From a virus, in the IMG/VR virus record IMGVR_UViG_3300028008_000099, positions 1 to 25,444 of that record: DNA of 25,444 nucleotides. One strand, written 5' to 3'. Below, piece after piece: positions 15,119 to 23,046 of the stretch. The notes below the pieces were generated by a model, which did no database searches, was not told where the DNA came from, and saw only the letters and a list, made by a program, of their open reading frames with translations. A program made the translations under genes and the position numbers. Numbering within the stretch: position 1 is the first letter of the stretch; every line of letters starts with the position of its first letter.

Positions 15119-15532
15119 TTAAGCCGTTTCCATTAAAGCCGTAAAAATAATATTGGCATTATGACCGCGGCCTTCCCGATCACGATCAACCACATATGTC
15201 TCACAGCGCATTTCGATAAGATTAAAACCGGTTAAACTGACCGATCCTTCTTGGCGATGCAGCGCTGTGCGAACCGCCTCGGCAATCTGTGTCGCTTCAA
15301 CCCGTCCGGTTGTTTGAGAATAACCCTCAATGTTAAAAGTTACGTCCGCGCCAGTGCTGCCGTCAGTGTCCATAGAGCGGGGCTGTATGTCGCCAAACCT
15401 CACGAACGGGTAAGTCACGTTTTGCGGTGGTTCATCGTAAACACGGGCCGCCACAAGCGCTGTCAGACTGCTATTAGCAACCAATGCAGCGCGCACACCT
15501 TTCTGCAGCTCCAAGGCAAAGGAATTACTCAT
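15119..15532 (-). CDS. Tail terminator / DUF3168 family protein
   Basis: The 137-residue protein starts MSNSFALELQKGVRAALVAN, then SLTALVAARVYDEPPQNVTY plus PFVRFGD, followed by TGADVTFNIEGYS and ending in FTALMETA. The LxxxVxARVYDxxPQxxxxPFVxxG signature is that of DUF3168 (phage tail terminator or minor tail proteins, including gene-transfer-agent gp8-like members). It caps the tail tube where it meets the neck. It overlaps the upstream gene by 4 bases (ATGA). Confidence 0.82.
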   Translation of the reverse strand: MSNSFALELQKGVRAALVANSSLTALVAARVYDEPPQNVTYPFVRFGDIQPRSMDTDGSTGADVTFNIEGYSQTTGRVEATQIAEAVRTALHRQEGSVSLTGFNLIEMRCETYVVDRDREGRGHNANIIFTALMETA

Positions 15533-15984
15533 TTCAGCCCTGCCTCTTTTGCCGCTTTATTCATAGCCCGGCGCACCCGACCGACATGCTTTGGCCCAAT
15601 AATTGTCTGGGTTCTACGCATTACAGGTACGGGTTCCGTGCGTCCGGTATCTCTAAAATCTGTGCCCTTTGGTTGCCGACGCTTGCCACCTTTATATTGG
15701 CGGCCAAATTCAATCGACATTGCTTTTACCTGGGCATCTCGCGTTGCCGGTGCAGCTTCTATTGAGCCAACAAAAGCATGCTCTTCGACCTCAAATTTTG
15801 CATGTATGCCATCCTTAAAGCGTCCAAGGTCAGGATCTCTTGCGCCGCTGCCAACAGGAGCCATAGACTTAGCCAATGCCACGCCTTCATATACGCTCTT
15901 GCGGATTGCATCACCGATGTATTTGCGCTGTTTGCGAGGTAGCTGCTTAAAGGCGCGTTGCAGCCCCTTAGACTGGACCTTCAA
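15529..15984 (-). CDS. HK97 gp10-like neck / tail-completion protein
   Basis: The 151-residue basic protein begins with a TTG (15982-15984), MKVQSKGLQRAFKQLPRKQR. It then has VALAKSMAPVGSG (about 36-48), FVGSIEAAPATRDAQVKAMSIEFGRQYK and a basic C-terminus (GRVRRAMNKAAKEAGLK). The A-P-V-x-S-G turn followed by an EFG strand is the usual HK97 gp10 pattern. The protein belongs to the neck, between connector and tail. TTG is chosen because the family begins near this residue and the next ATG is 40 codons on. It overlaps both neighbours by 4 bases. Confidence 0.8.
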   Translation of the reverse strand: MKVQSKGLQRAFKQLPRKQRKYIGDAIRKSVYEGVALAKSMAPVGSGARDPDLGRFKDGIHAKFEVEEHAFVGSIEAAPATRDAQVKAMSIEFGRQYKGGKRRQPKGTDFRDTGRTEPVPVMRRTQTIIGPKHVGRVRRAMNKAAKEAGLK

Positions 15985-16316
15985 GTCGCTATCCCTTTTT
16001 CGAGGCGCATTTCCAAGACATCACCTTTAGCCGTAACCTGCATTATAGCTGTGATTGCCCAATAGTGACTGCGCGCCAAAATGCGATCCGCAGTGGTGAT
16101 TGCGTTTGTAATAGTATCAGAACGCACGCGCATGGTTGCCACAGAAGCATCACGCAAAACGCCCTGTTCGATATCCTCCTGACCAAGACGCTCAATCAAA
16201 TGCGCTGATCGGGTCGCGTGATCAGACCAGTTACCAGTGGTGTTGCCATAATCATCAGTGGCTGACGCCATACGCTGAAAAACAACGCGCTCGCGATACA
16301 TGCCTGCCCTAGCCAT
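15981..16316 (-). CDS. Head-tail joining / head closure protein
   Basis: The 111-residue protein begins MARAGMYRERVVFQRMASAT, followed by DDYGNTTGNW, WSDHATRSAHL, and later MRVRSDTITNAITTADRI plus GDVLEMRLEKG. The RERVxFQR...DxYGNTTGxW start and the W-ATRSAHLIER step are characteristic of SPP1 gp16-like head closure (phage head-tail joining) proteins. It closes the portal channel and gives the tail a docking ring. It overlaps the connector gene by 8 bases. Confidence 0.82.
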   Translation of the reverse strand: MARAGMYRERVVFQRMASATDDYGNTTGNWSDHATRSAHLIERLGQEDIEQGVLRDASVATMRVRSDTITNAITTADRILARSHYWAITAIMQVTAKGDVLEMRLEKGIAT

Positions 16317-16911
16317 AAAACGATGCTCGCTCGGTGCCGATCAGATCATCAAAGCCAAAAGGAAGCGTCTTGCTATTCACGCCTACCAATTCGATTTCTC
16401 GGTTTTCGTAATAATGCGCGACCAGCATCAGCAAAGCATGACGAACAGATGATGGGATATCAGCGCGGGTGGCACCGTAGCCAATCACATATTCAATCTT
16501 TATCGCATCATCGCGCTGAAAAGTGGTCGGCCAGCTAAAGCCGGTCTTGGGACTAACAACGGTTCTGCCGGAAGTTCCGAGCACATTGTAATTTGAAAGC
16601 GTATCGATCTGCAGCGCATTGGCTGTGTCGTAATACTTGATCGCGGAAACTGACTGCACCGGTCCTAACGAAAGATAAACAACGGATGGGTTTGGACCCA
16701 ACCACTCGCCCCAAGTCTGACTAATCATTGCCTTGCCCAGCGCGCCCCGCACATCAACAAAGCTCACTGCAACATCAATAAGGCGGGCAATCAACGCGTC
16801 GTCATCGGAATGCTCGATGCGCATCTGTGCTTTTGCTTCAGACACAGTAATCGGCTCAACGGCGGGCGCGGATACGATTTGAAAGCGATGCTGCAAAGGA
16901 AGATCGGGCAT
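16309..16911 (-). CDS. Head-tail connector protein (HK97 gp6-like)
   Basis: The 200-residue protein has EPITVSEAKAQMRIEHSDDD followed by ALIARLIDVAVSFVDVRGA, the helical opening of gp6-like connectors. A YLSLGPVQSVSAIKYYD segment follows, then SSVRHALLMLVAHYYENRE and a C-terminal PFGFDDLIGTERASFYG. These are hallmark parts of the gp6-like family. It adds a ring below the portal. AAGGA precedes the ATG by 7 bases, near the upstream stop at 16915. Confidence 0.85.
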   Translation of the reverse strand: MPDLPLQHRFQIVSAPAVEPITVSEAKAQMRIEHSDDDALIARLIDVAVSFVDVRGALGKAMISQTWGEWLGPNPSVVYLSLGPVQSVSAIKYYDTANALQIDTLSNYNVLGTSGRTVVSPKTGFSWPTTFQRDDAIKIEYVIGYGATRADIPSSVRHALLMLVAHYYENREIELVGVNSKTLPFGFDDLIGTERASFYG

Positions 16912-16914
16912 TTG

Positions 16915-17106
16915 CTATTCCTTGACCGCTTTCCGTTTTGCAGGAGTCTTTTTCGTAGCCGTTTCTTTGACAGTTTTGGCCACAATTGGTTCAGCAATAT
17001 TGCGCTCGATATATCGCTTTGCAGTGGCGTCATCGACGTCGACTTCATCACCGGCGTTGAGCGATACATTTGGACCAGCCATGCTAGTCAGAAGCCTGAG
17101 TTTCAT
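16915..17106 (-). CDS. Small protein between capsid and connector genes
   Basis: With ATG 17104-17106 the product is 63 residues: MKLRLLTSMAGPNVSLNAGD, EVDVDDATAKRYIERNIAEP, and a basic lysine- and alanine-rich tail (TATKKTPAKRKAVKE). GGAG lies 7 bases before the ATG. I recall MKVRLKTxxAGPxGxxxPGDxVDV-type genes at this site in many phages; they are sometimes called head-fibre or head-joining proteins, without proven function. The basic tail could bind DNA or capsid. A longer upstream frame exists but would run across the divergent gene at 17142, so I reject that start. Confidence 0.75.
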   Translation of the reverse strand: MKLRLLTSMAGPNVSLNAGDEVDVDDATAKRYIERNIAEPIVAKTVKETATKKTPAKRKAVKE

Positions 17107-17141
17107 GTAGATACTCCAGTTAAGTTGCGGGAGAATTAAAA

Positions 17142-17354
17142 ATGAGCTGGATTTTATTTTTAGTGTTTTTGGAAACGGGCCATGAGCCACTGCTTCAGTT
17201 TGACGACGCGGAAACATGCTACAAATGGGCCAACAATCTGTCACAGCGAGATCAAGCAATGAGATCGCAATTTACAGAAGGCATGATGGGCGCAATGTCT
17301 ATGCACACTTATGTTTGCGCAGCTGTTCCAAAAAAATACAAAATGGATAAGTAG
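17142..17354 (+). CDS. Small plus-strand protein with two-Cys motif (moron candidate)
   Basis: The 70-residue product has a short hydrophobic start (SWILFLVFLE), then LQFDDAETCYKWANNL and MSMHTYVCAAVPKKYKMDK. C26 and C59 are 33 apart, like one half of the exported protein at 438-1016. The ATG has a strong ribosome site, GGAG 8 bases upstream, within GGGAGAATTAAAA. The gene sits between the major capsid gene and the small gene at 16915-17106 and faces against both. A hairpin begins at its stop codon. It is probably membrane-associated or exported without a classic signal, but the hydrophobic part is short. I do not recognise the function. Confidence 0.7.
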   Translation: MSWILFLVFLETGHEPLLQFDDAETCYKWANNLSQRDQAMRSQFTEGMMGAMSMHTYVCAAVPKKYKMDK

Positions 17355-17369
17355 GGGCGCGAACGCCCC
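17354..17369. terminator. GC-rich hairpin between 17142-17354 gene and capsid gene end
   Basis: GGGGCG (17354-17359), loop CGAA and CGCCCC (17364-17369) form a perfect 6-bp stem. It lies between the convergent stops at 17354 and 17382, so it could act on both strands. No strong T run follows on the plus strand, and only a loose T-rich stretch (17325-17353 read in reverse) follows on the minus strand. It may end transcription or protect the capsid mRNA. Confidence 0.5.
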
Positions 17370-17381
17370 CACCATAATTGC

Positions 17382-18620
17382 TTAGGCTTGGACCAAATGC
17401 TTGATCGCGGCGGTATCAGCCAACACGCCATCAAATCTAATGTAACCAAGAATACCAAAGTCAGGCGCGAAACGCTCACGCGCAACATAGATGGCCGGTT
17501 GACCAACCTTGCGCACGTAATACTGAGACATATCGCCAAACAAGATGGACTTTTTCGCAGTCGCGATTGAATCCATGTCTTGGTTAATCACTACGTTATA
17601 CCCCAGCAAGTTTTGCGGAACTCCAGCTTGGTAATTCCCCATTTGCCACAGGTAATTCCCATCACCATCCTTCAGCTTACGAATGGCGGCCAGTGTGGAG
17701 TCATTCATCATGAAGGCTGAGTTTCCGACGCGATATGCCGGGTCTACGCTATGGACCAAATCAATGATTTCATCCGCAGTGACGGCATTTGCGCTTGCAG
17801 CGGTAACGCCAGCAGCAGAGTTGGTAACAATGCCCTCAACATCTGACGAACCAGAGCCCGTTGTCAGCTTTGAGTTTGCAATGCGCGCCATACGCTGGCC
17901 CAACAAACGTCCAAGGAAAGATTCCATGTTTAAAACGCTGTCAGTGTTTAGTTCAGCAGACCAACGCACCCACTCTGTATTGAACGCGAACGCTCCCAGA
18001 GACTTTTGGCCAAATACCGCGTCTTTACCGCCATCATCTGTCGGCTGCGTGCCTTCAGTATGGGCCTCTGCGGTCTTGGTGGTGTCATCGTTCGTTGGAA
18101 TGTTGAACGTATTACCAGTCGTATCGTTGATGACGCTAAATAGCTCAGACGAATACATGGGGCCATGCGCCTTCATCGACTCTACGATAAAGTTTGCGAG
18201 CGTAACCGGAACGGTAAACCCACCGCTTGCATTAGTACCGCCAACTTGCACGCGATATTCTTTTAAAACATTGCGCACCTCTTGGTCGACATAAGCATCA
18301 CCACCGTTGGCAACCATTTCTGCAAAAGCAGTCCGGTAGTCCATAGTCAGGCCATTATCGACGGCTGGAGCGGAACGCCCTTCAACCACTGGCACTTTTG
18401 AAGTGTCCGGCTCTTGGATTGCCGCCATTGCTTTAGCAGCACGATCTTCGCGTTCTACTCTTGCCTGTAGCTTGTCGTGATCAGCCATCATGGCATCAAA
18501 CTCACGTTCGATCTCCGCAGCACGCTCATCAGGGGTTTCATTTGTCACTTCCGACAGTTTTGAACGGGCCTCGGTGGCGATGTTCGCCATCTGCTCCCGC
18601 AATTCTTTTACTTCAGCCAT
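17382..18620 (-). CDS. Major capsid protein, HK97 fold
   Basis: The 412-residue protein starts at ATG 18618-18620 with an excellent AAGGAGG 6 bases upstream; longer frames upstream lack that. Residues 2-68 are charged and helical (EVKELREQMANIATEARSKL...), the delta or scaffold domain removed by the prohead protease in this family. After a linker with KVPVVEGRSAPA come DYRTAFAEMVANGGD, QVGGTNASGGFTVP, and FNTEWVRWSAELN, matching HK97-type capsids. The C-terminal part includes PAIYVARERFAPDFGILGYI. It forms the shell and is the dominant virion protein. A hairpin precedes and another follows the gene. Confidence 0.93.
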   Translation of the reverse strand: MAEVKELREQMANIATEARSKLSEVTNETPDERAAEIEREFDAMMADHDKLQARVEREDRAAKAMAAIQEPDTSKVPVVEGRSAPAVDNGLTMDYRTAFAEMVANGGDAYVDQEVRNVLKEYRVQVGGTNASGGFTVPVTLANFIVESMKAHGPMYSSELFSVINDTTGNTFNIPTNDDTTKTAEAHTEGTQPTDDGGKDAVFGQKSLGAFAFNTEWVRWSAELNTDSVLNMESFLGRLLGQRMARIANSKLTTGSGSSDVEGIVTNSAAGVTAASANAVTADEIIDLVHSVDPAYRVGNSAFMMNDSTLAAIRKLKDGDGNYLWQMGNYQAGVPQNLLGYNVVINQDMDSIATAKKSILFGDMSQYYVRKVGQPAIYVARERFAPDFGILGYIRFDGVLADTAAIKHLVQA

Positions 18621-18697
18621 TTCGGGCCTCCTTCGTTGGGAATTGGACGTCATCTCGACGTTCAGTGAGCTGGCCAAAGGCTCGGATGAGGCCGACA

Positions 18698-18713
18698 AAC
18701 CGCGAGAGCGGTT
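18698..18713 (-). terminator. Hairpin between prohead protease and major capsid genes
   Basis: On the coding strand AACCGC and GCGGTT pair with a TCTC loop, giving a perfect 6-bp stem that begins at the protease stop codon. A short TTTG follows. It lies in a 91-base gap before the capsid ATG. It is either a weak terminator or an RNA processing or stability element that separates capsid dosage from the upstream genes. Confidence 0.42.
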
Positions 18714-19284
18714 ATCCTTGCAAGCGTTCCTTCATCCGCAGCCTGCGCGGTGCTTGCGTTATTCTTTGTGATTTTCGAAAATCTTCGAGTGATCTGAGCC
18801 CGATTTCGGTGCCAGGATACGCCGGAGTGGTAACTATTGAGACGTCAAATAGCTCTGCCTCTTCAATTGTGCGGCGCGGCAGTTCCTTGCCATCAGCGTC
18901 TTTCCACTTTTGACGGGTCGGAACGAAGGCAAAGCTCATCTTATCCAAATCGCCCCTGCGCATTTTAGGTACAATCGCGCGTACATCTGGGTCAGTCATG
19001 TCCAATGAGGCGCGCATTTTTAACCCACGTTCATCCTCTGACAGCTCCAAAGTCCCGGATCTGGTGCGCGCAAGTGGTAAACCTTCGTGGTTGATCAAAA
19101 ACACAACATCATCACGGGTCACAGCGTCAGTAAAAGCGCCCGGTGCTATGCGCTCCAAGAATTGGCCGCCTATATTAGTGTCTTCGTTAAAAACGCTGGC
19201 GTAACCTTCAACAACTGCCACGCCATCATCTTCGGCTCGCACTTCAAACGAAGTGGAGACCCGGCTTTCACGGTTTTTCATCAT
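18712..19284 (-). CDS. Prohead protease (HK97 gp4-like, peptidase U35)
   Basis: The 190-residue protein has the family opening V-x-GYASVFNEDTNIGGQFLE (26-44), IAPGAFTDAV (46-55), catalytic His H66 in LINHEGLPLART and catalytic Ser S117 in GDLDKMSFAF. ELFDVSIVTTPAYPGTEIG (144-162) is the typical end of the domain. It cuts capsid delta domains, and itself, during head maturation. ATG follows the portal TAA with no gap, and GAGG overlaps the portal C-terminal codons. Confidence 0.92.
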   Translation of the reverse strand: MMKNRESRVSTSFEVRAEDDGVAVVEGYASVFNEDTNIGGQFLERIAPGAFTDAVTRDDVVFLINHEGLPLARTRSGTLELSEDERGLKMRASLDMTDPDVRAIVPKMRRGDLDKMSFAFVPTRQKWKDADGKELPRRTIEEAELFDVSIVTTPAYPGTEIGLRSLEDFRKSQRITQAPRRLRMKERLQG

Positions 19285-20502
19285 TTATTCCTCTTCAGCG
19301 TTTGGCTGGCTTCCAATCGGCACGGTTGCCCCTTGGATAAGCAAATCATCACCATTATCGCGCGGAGCTAACTCTTCATGCTGCCGCACTTCGTTGGGCG
19401 TCTTGATACCGTTTTGAACGGCGGTTGCGTGCGCTTCCATCCGCGTTTTCAAATCCCCGCGCAGCAAGCTATCGACGTTAAACCGAACATGCAGATCGCT
19501 TGTTCTGCCAAAAAGCTTTAAATTTAGCTCCTGTTCGGTTTGCTCAATCCAGCGGCGCAGCGTGTGCTTTACCAGCAAAATGTCTTGCTGCTCGGTATTG
19601 CTAAAAGTGCCAGTTGAGAGATCCTGCAAAAACACAGGCGGCAGCGAATAAATACGCGCGATCTGCTCAACGCAAAACTTCTGCAGCTCAATCAATTGCA
19701 TTTCATCGGGACTAAACCCGACAGATTTCAACTCATGCCCAGCAGGCAATGCCATTACTGGCCGCCCTTCCCTAGCAAGCCGCGCCGTGGCCTGCGCTAC
19801 ATCATCTGACGCGCGCTGCGCTGCCGCTCCGCTTTGAAATGGCCCCTGTAAGACTGCCGGTGGAATACCCCCAGCTTGAAATGCCTTTGCACCGTAGCGC
19901 GTGGCCGCAATCGCCATCCCAATTACGTCTTTGTGGTGCATAATCGGACCGCGTATATCGATCTGGTTGTGCTTCAGCATAAAGGTGAGATCAATTACCT
20001 CGCTGGCGTCATATGTTTGGCTTCGCGCGCGGTATCCCCGCCCTGAAAAGCCGCTGTTGTTAGTCTCAAAGACATGCAGATTGGCGGTATCTAGCGGCAC
20101 CAAATCGGTAACAACGCCCGCTGTATTGCGCACAATTAGCGTTACTGAGCGCCCGCCGGTTAGCACCTGCTCAAAAATATACTTGCGCCAAGCGAACGAG
20201 CTGAGCGTTGGGTTAACCGCACGATCTAACCACGCCGCAACGCCGCTTCTGATGCGCTCATGCCCGGTATCTGTGGTGCGATAAACTTCAAGCGGCATTG
20301 ACGCCAACGTGCCAGAGATAAAGTTAACCGCTGCCCAAACCGCAGGCACGCCAAGCGCATTATCCACGTTGACCGTTACCCCGGCAGAAGATGAAAACTC
20401 ACCCCACCCCATAATATGCAAAAAGTCATCTGCAGACACAGGCGCATTTGGATTTTCGAGCGCACGCTCTTCTGTCTTTAAAAATCTGTCGAACATGCCC
20501 AT
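19285..20502 (-). CDS. Portal protein, HK97 type
   Basis: The 405-residue protein begins with MGMFDRFLKTEERA, then VTVNVDNALGVPAVWAAVNF and ISGTLASMPLEVYR (residues about 42-75), a hallmark opening of phage portal family Phage_portal. GGIPPAVLQGPF and later IARIYSLPPVFLQDLSTGTF plus SNTEQQDILLVKHTLRRWIE (about 285-330) are the wing and stem markers. It forms the dodecamer through which DNA passes and joins large terminase to the neck. The two plus-strand genes at 20532-21323 separate it from terminase. Confidence 0.92.
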   Translation of the reverse strand: MGMFDRFLKTEERALENPNAPVSADDFLHIMGWGEFSSSAGVTVNVDNALGVPAVWAAVNFISGTLASMPLEVYRTTDTGHERIRSGVAAWLDRAVNPTLSSFAWRKYIFEQVLTGGRSVTLIVRNTAGVVTDLVPLDTANLHVFETNNSGFSGRGYRARSQTYDASEVIDLTFMLKHNQIDIRGPIMHHKDVIGMAIAATRYGAKAFQAGGIPPAVLQGPFQSGAAAQRASDDVAQATARLAREGRPVMALPAGHELKSVGFSPDEMQLIELQKFCVEQIARIYSLPPVFLQDLSTGTFSNTEQQDILLVKHTLRRWIEQTEQELNLKLFGRTSDLHVRFNVDSLLRGDLKTRMEAHATAVQNGIKTPNEVRQHEELAPRDNGDDLLIQGATVPIGSQPNAEEE

Positions 20503-20531
20503 AGTTGTGAAGCCTCATTTGGAGATTCGAG

Positions 20532-20831
20532 ATGCGAGTAATCTTGGGATTATTATTTACTGCTGTCGCAACTTTTGTGCAGGCTCATGAACCCCAAAAT
20601 GGGATCAAGTTTATTTCTGCATATGATAAGTACAGCGAAGTGTTTACCGTTTTAGTTTCAAATACTTCACGGTCGCAAGGCAGGTACCTAAAATGCGTTG
20701 CATTCGATGGACGCGGAGTGCCATTATCGCAATCAATAGCCATGACAGTAGAGTATGCCACCGAACTCGATTTTTCACATAACGGTAGTATTCGCGCAAA
20801 CGAAGTTAAAAATGTTAAATGTCATTATTAA
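20532..20831 (+). CDS. Exported small protein, beta-rich with two cysteines (moron candidate)
   Basis: The 99-residue protein has a signal peptide (MRVILGLLFTAVATFVQA, then HEP). The mature part carries FTVLVSNTSRSQGRYLKCVA, then FDGRGVPLSQS and ends NEVKNVKCHY. C55 and C97 could pair. The pattern, a strand holding VSNTS, a Cys-aliphatic-FD-x-xG turn and a final strand, resembles small beta-sandwich carbohydrate-binding or adhesion folds, but this is shape only. The ribosome site GGAGA precedes ATG by 6 bases. The next plus-strand gene starts 22 bases on, so the two form a pair inserted between terminase and portal. Confidence 0.75.
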   Translation: MRVILGLLFTAVATFVQAHEPQNGIKFISAYDKYSEVFTVLVSNTSRSQGRYLKCVAFDGRGVPLSQSIAMTVEYATELDFSHNGSIRANEVKNVKCHY

Positions 20832-20852
20832 TTGAACCGGTGGAGAATTAAG

Positions 20853-21323
20853 GTGCGGAAACTTTTTTTGACCATTTTATTCAGCTTAGGATTTACAACA
20901 TCTTTTGCAGGTGAAAATGACACTTACCTACTTAAAAAATGCACCCTTATTTCAGACGTATTTTGGCAATTGGAAGCTTCAAAAAAAAATTCGGCAGGGT
21001 TTCACGATTTTTTTGAAGAATCCACTAAAGATGGACCAGTTGTGATAAACGTAAATTATGTCAAAGATATTTTAACTTACTCATACGACACCGGATTTCC
21101 GAGAATTTTTAAATTATTTCATCGAAATGAATCGAACACCGTTTTAGGCACTTGGGAAATGATTTTTAAAAGTCATGAGGATTGGAGCGACGCGACAAAC
21201 CAAACTACCTTAAGAATCTCAGACCCTTTTTGTGAGCAACGAGAAAAAAAATCGCAGCTCGCTGAACACTGGGTCAGTGCGAATGTTTTTTACCATCGTA
21301 TCTTCGATTGCCCATGTGAATAA
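20853..21323 (+). CDS. Exported protein with C-terminal CPC motif (moron candidate)
   Basis: I place the start at GTG 20853-20855 (156 residues) because GGAG lies 7 bases upstream and the signal peptide (MRKLFLTILFSLGFTTSFAG) begins there; a TTG 7 codons earlier has no such site. The mature protein has C30, C127, C153 and C155, the last two in a C-terminal FDCPCE. There is a stretch of aromatic residues (NVNYVKDILTYSYDTGFPRI) and a WEMIFKSHEDW segment. CPC could bind a metal or exchange disulfides. It ends 2 bases before the convergent stop of large terminase. I do not recognise the family. Confidence 0.72.
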   Translation: MRKLFLTILFSLGFTTSFAGENDTYLLKKCTLISDVFWQLEASKKNSAGFHDFFEESTKDGPVVINVNYVKDILTYSYDTGFPRIFKLFHRNESNTVLGTWEMIFKSHEDWSDATNQTTLRISDPFCEQREKKSQLAEHWVSANVFYHRIFDCPCE

Positions 21324-21325
21324 AA

Positions 21326-22840
21326 CTAAACCGCCATTTTAAACTCAGGATCGTCCCACGGGCTGGTCGGCAAAAACATCTCTTCTGCGCTCATTGATCC
21401 AAGGGCCATAGCTAAAGCTACAAGCCCGTCAATCTTGCTGTAGCTTTTGGCTTTGTGCAGCTTTCGGTTTCCAGCCGGATCGCTTTGCACCACAGCGCCA
21501 GCCGCGTTCATATTTAAGATCGGATTGCCACCGTGGCGCAGTTTGCGCTCAGCTACATATTGCTCCAATCGATCAACCGCTGGAGCCATATCTTTAAACC
21601 CCTGCCCAAACGGCTGCATCGGTATTTGCGCGCCAATATTATCTAGCTCGCGCTTAAAATCGGATATCCTCCAGCGATCATATGCCAACAAATGCAAATC
21701 ATATTCTTCAGCGACTTCAGCTACCGCCATAGCTATGACTTCTGGCTGAATAACAGGCCCGCTGATGGTGGTTAAGTAACCTTGGTCGGCCCATGTATCC
21801 CACGGCACTTTCTCGCTTTGCGCCTTGTCTCTGAGCCCGTCCTGGGGCAGCCAAAAGCGCGGCACAACATTAAAATGTCCATCCTTTGGAAACACCAAGA
21901 CAAGTGCAGTCAAATCCCGGCTTGCCGATAGGTCAAGGCCCGCATAACAAACATCGCCAACTTCAACATTTGGTTGGCTATCGTTAGCCTCCCACTCTGC
22001 GCGAGACAGAAACGGTGACTGAGCCTCAATCCGTTGGTTAAGAAATAGCCAGCGGAAGGAGTTTGCTTTTGCCGGAAGCCTATCGGCCTGTTCAGCAAAA
22101 TCTTCTATGTCCTTTAATGATCTAAATTTACCCAGCGCGGGGTTCGCTACTTTCCACGCCTTTCGGTCCAATACCGTGCAATCTTTCGGAGCCGTGTAAA
22201 GATGCGAAACAATCCTCTTATCCTGCGCAGCGGCTGCATCATCGAGCCATATAGAAAAGAGATCCCCATCCGTGGCAGCTTGCGTAGAAATTGCGATAAG
22301 TAACGGTTCATCGTGTGCGCCTTGCGCGGTTTCAATTGCCTCTATGAATGGATCGTGAGGACCACGTACTTGCCCGACTTCGTCTAAGATGGCTAGAACC
22401 GGTGAAAGGCCGTGCGCAGTCCCCGATTCCGCAGATATTGCCCTATATTCTACGTTGCAAACCAAACCGATCAACATTTTTTGGCTTGGCACAATACGAA
22501 TAATTTTTGATAGATCCGGCGACAACCTGACCATTTTTTCAGCAAGTTTAAAAACCAAAGCCGCTTGATCGCGCGACCTAGCACCAGAGATAATCTGGCT
22601 GTTTTGCTTTGCTTCTGGCCCGACCAGGTGGGCTAAAAGTATCGCCGCAATTAAAGCCGACTTACCGTTTTTTCGCGCCACTGAAAGATAAGCCCGGCTG
22701 CTGCCTTGCGGATTGTCATAAACCGCCAAGACAAACTTGCGCTGAAAAGGCATTAGCTTCATCGGCTGCCCAACATGCGCGCCTTCTGGGATCAGGACAT
22801 AGCGTTCAATAAAGGCACAAATCTTCTCGCCGCGCGTCAT
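21326..22840 (-). CDS. Terminase large subunit (HK97-like)
   Basis: The 504-residue protein starts at ATG 22838-22840, coupled as TGATG with the upstream stop; a GTG 9 bases earlier is possible. The N-terminal ATPase has Walker A VARKNGKS (54-61), Walker B VLAILDEVG (148-156) and a QxxxISGARSRDQAALVF segment. The C-terminal RNase H-like nuclease has YAGLDLSASRDLT (D303) and a late acidic KIDGLVALAMA (D471). It uses ATP to drive DNA into the head and cuts the concatemer. It lies after the methyltransferase and small membrane gene and before the portal, with the two plus-strand genes between. Confidence 0.94.
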   Translation of the reverse strand: MTRGEKICAFIERYVLIPEGAHVGQPMKLMPFQRKFVLAVYDNPQGSSRAYLSVARKNGKSALIAAILLAHLVGPEAKQNSQIISGARSRDQAALVFKLAEKMVRLSPDLSKIIRIVPSQKMLIGLVCNVEYRAISAESGTAHGLSPVLAILDEVGQVRGPHDPFIEAIETAQGAHDEPLLIAISTQAATDGDLFSIWLDDAAAAQDKRIVSHLYTAPKDCTVLDRKAWKVANPALGKFRSLKDIEDFAEQADRLPAKANSFRWLFLNQRIEAQSPFLSRAEWEANDSQPNVEVGDVCYAGLDLSASRDLTALVLVFPKDGHFNVVPRFWLPQDGLRDKAQSEKVPWDTWADQGYLTTISGPVIQPEVIAMAVAEVAEEYDLHLLAYDRWRISDFKRELDNIGAQIPMQPFGQGFKDMAPAVDRLEQYVAERKLRHGGNPILNMNAAGAVVQSDPAGNRKLHKAKSYSKIDGLVALAMALGSMSAEEMFLPTSPWDDPEFKMAV

Positions 22841-23046
22841 CAGTCCCACCGATTAAACAAGCGGCGCAAGAAATAACTGCGCAACATGCTGATCACGGTA
22901 AATACCCACCCAATGGCAAAGCTATCGCCAATTGTAACCGCGTAGCCGAAGGCGGGCAGCACCAACAAGTTAGCTCCAACTGCGACTAAAAACCCAACAG
23001 TGACGTTGGTAACGGCCTCAAGCGCGCTTCTTTTTATTGTCTGCAT
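22840..23046 (-). CDS. Small two-span membrane protein beside terminase (DUF7220-like)
   Basis: The 68-residue protein has two hydrophobic segments, about 12-35 and 41-55 (NVTVGFLVAVGANLLVLPAF, AIGWVFTVISMLRSY), and a basic end (FLRRLFNRWD). The E-x-x-x-NV-x-VGF start, GDSFAIGWVFTVISMLRSYF and RRLFNR are features I recall from a conserved phage family placed next to terminase genes. Function unknown. It starts inside the methyltransferase gene (29-base overlap) and its stop overlaps the terminase start. Confidence 0.72.
   Translation of the reverse strand: MQTIKRSALEAVTNVTVGFLVAVGANLLVLPAFGYAVTIGDSFAIGWVFTVISMLRSYFLRRLFNRWD

Noticed and set aside
15251-16030. A 259-codon open frame on the plus strand
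   Set aside because: It lies opposite three well-supported, overlapping minus-strand neck genes, has a Cys/Arg-rich composition typical of a reverse-strand shadow, and no recognisable domain.
17683-18294. A 203-codon plus-strand frame
   Set aside because: It is wholly opposite the major capsid gene and its composition mirrors that gene; no ribosome site or family pattern was found.
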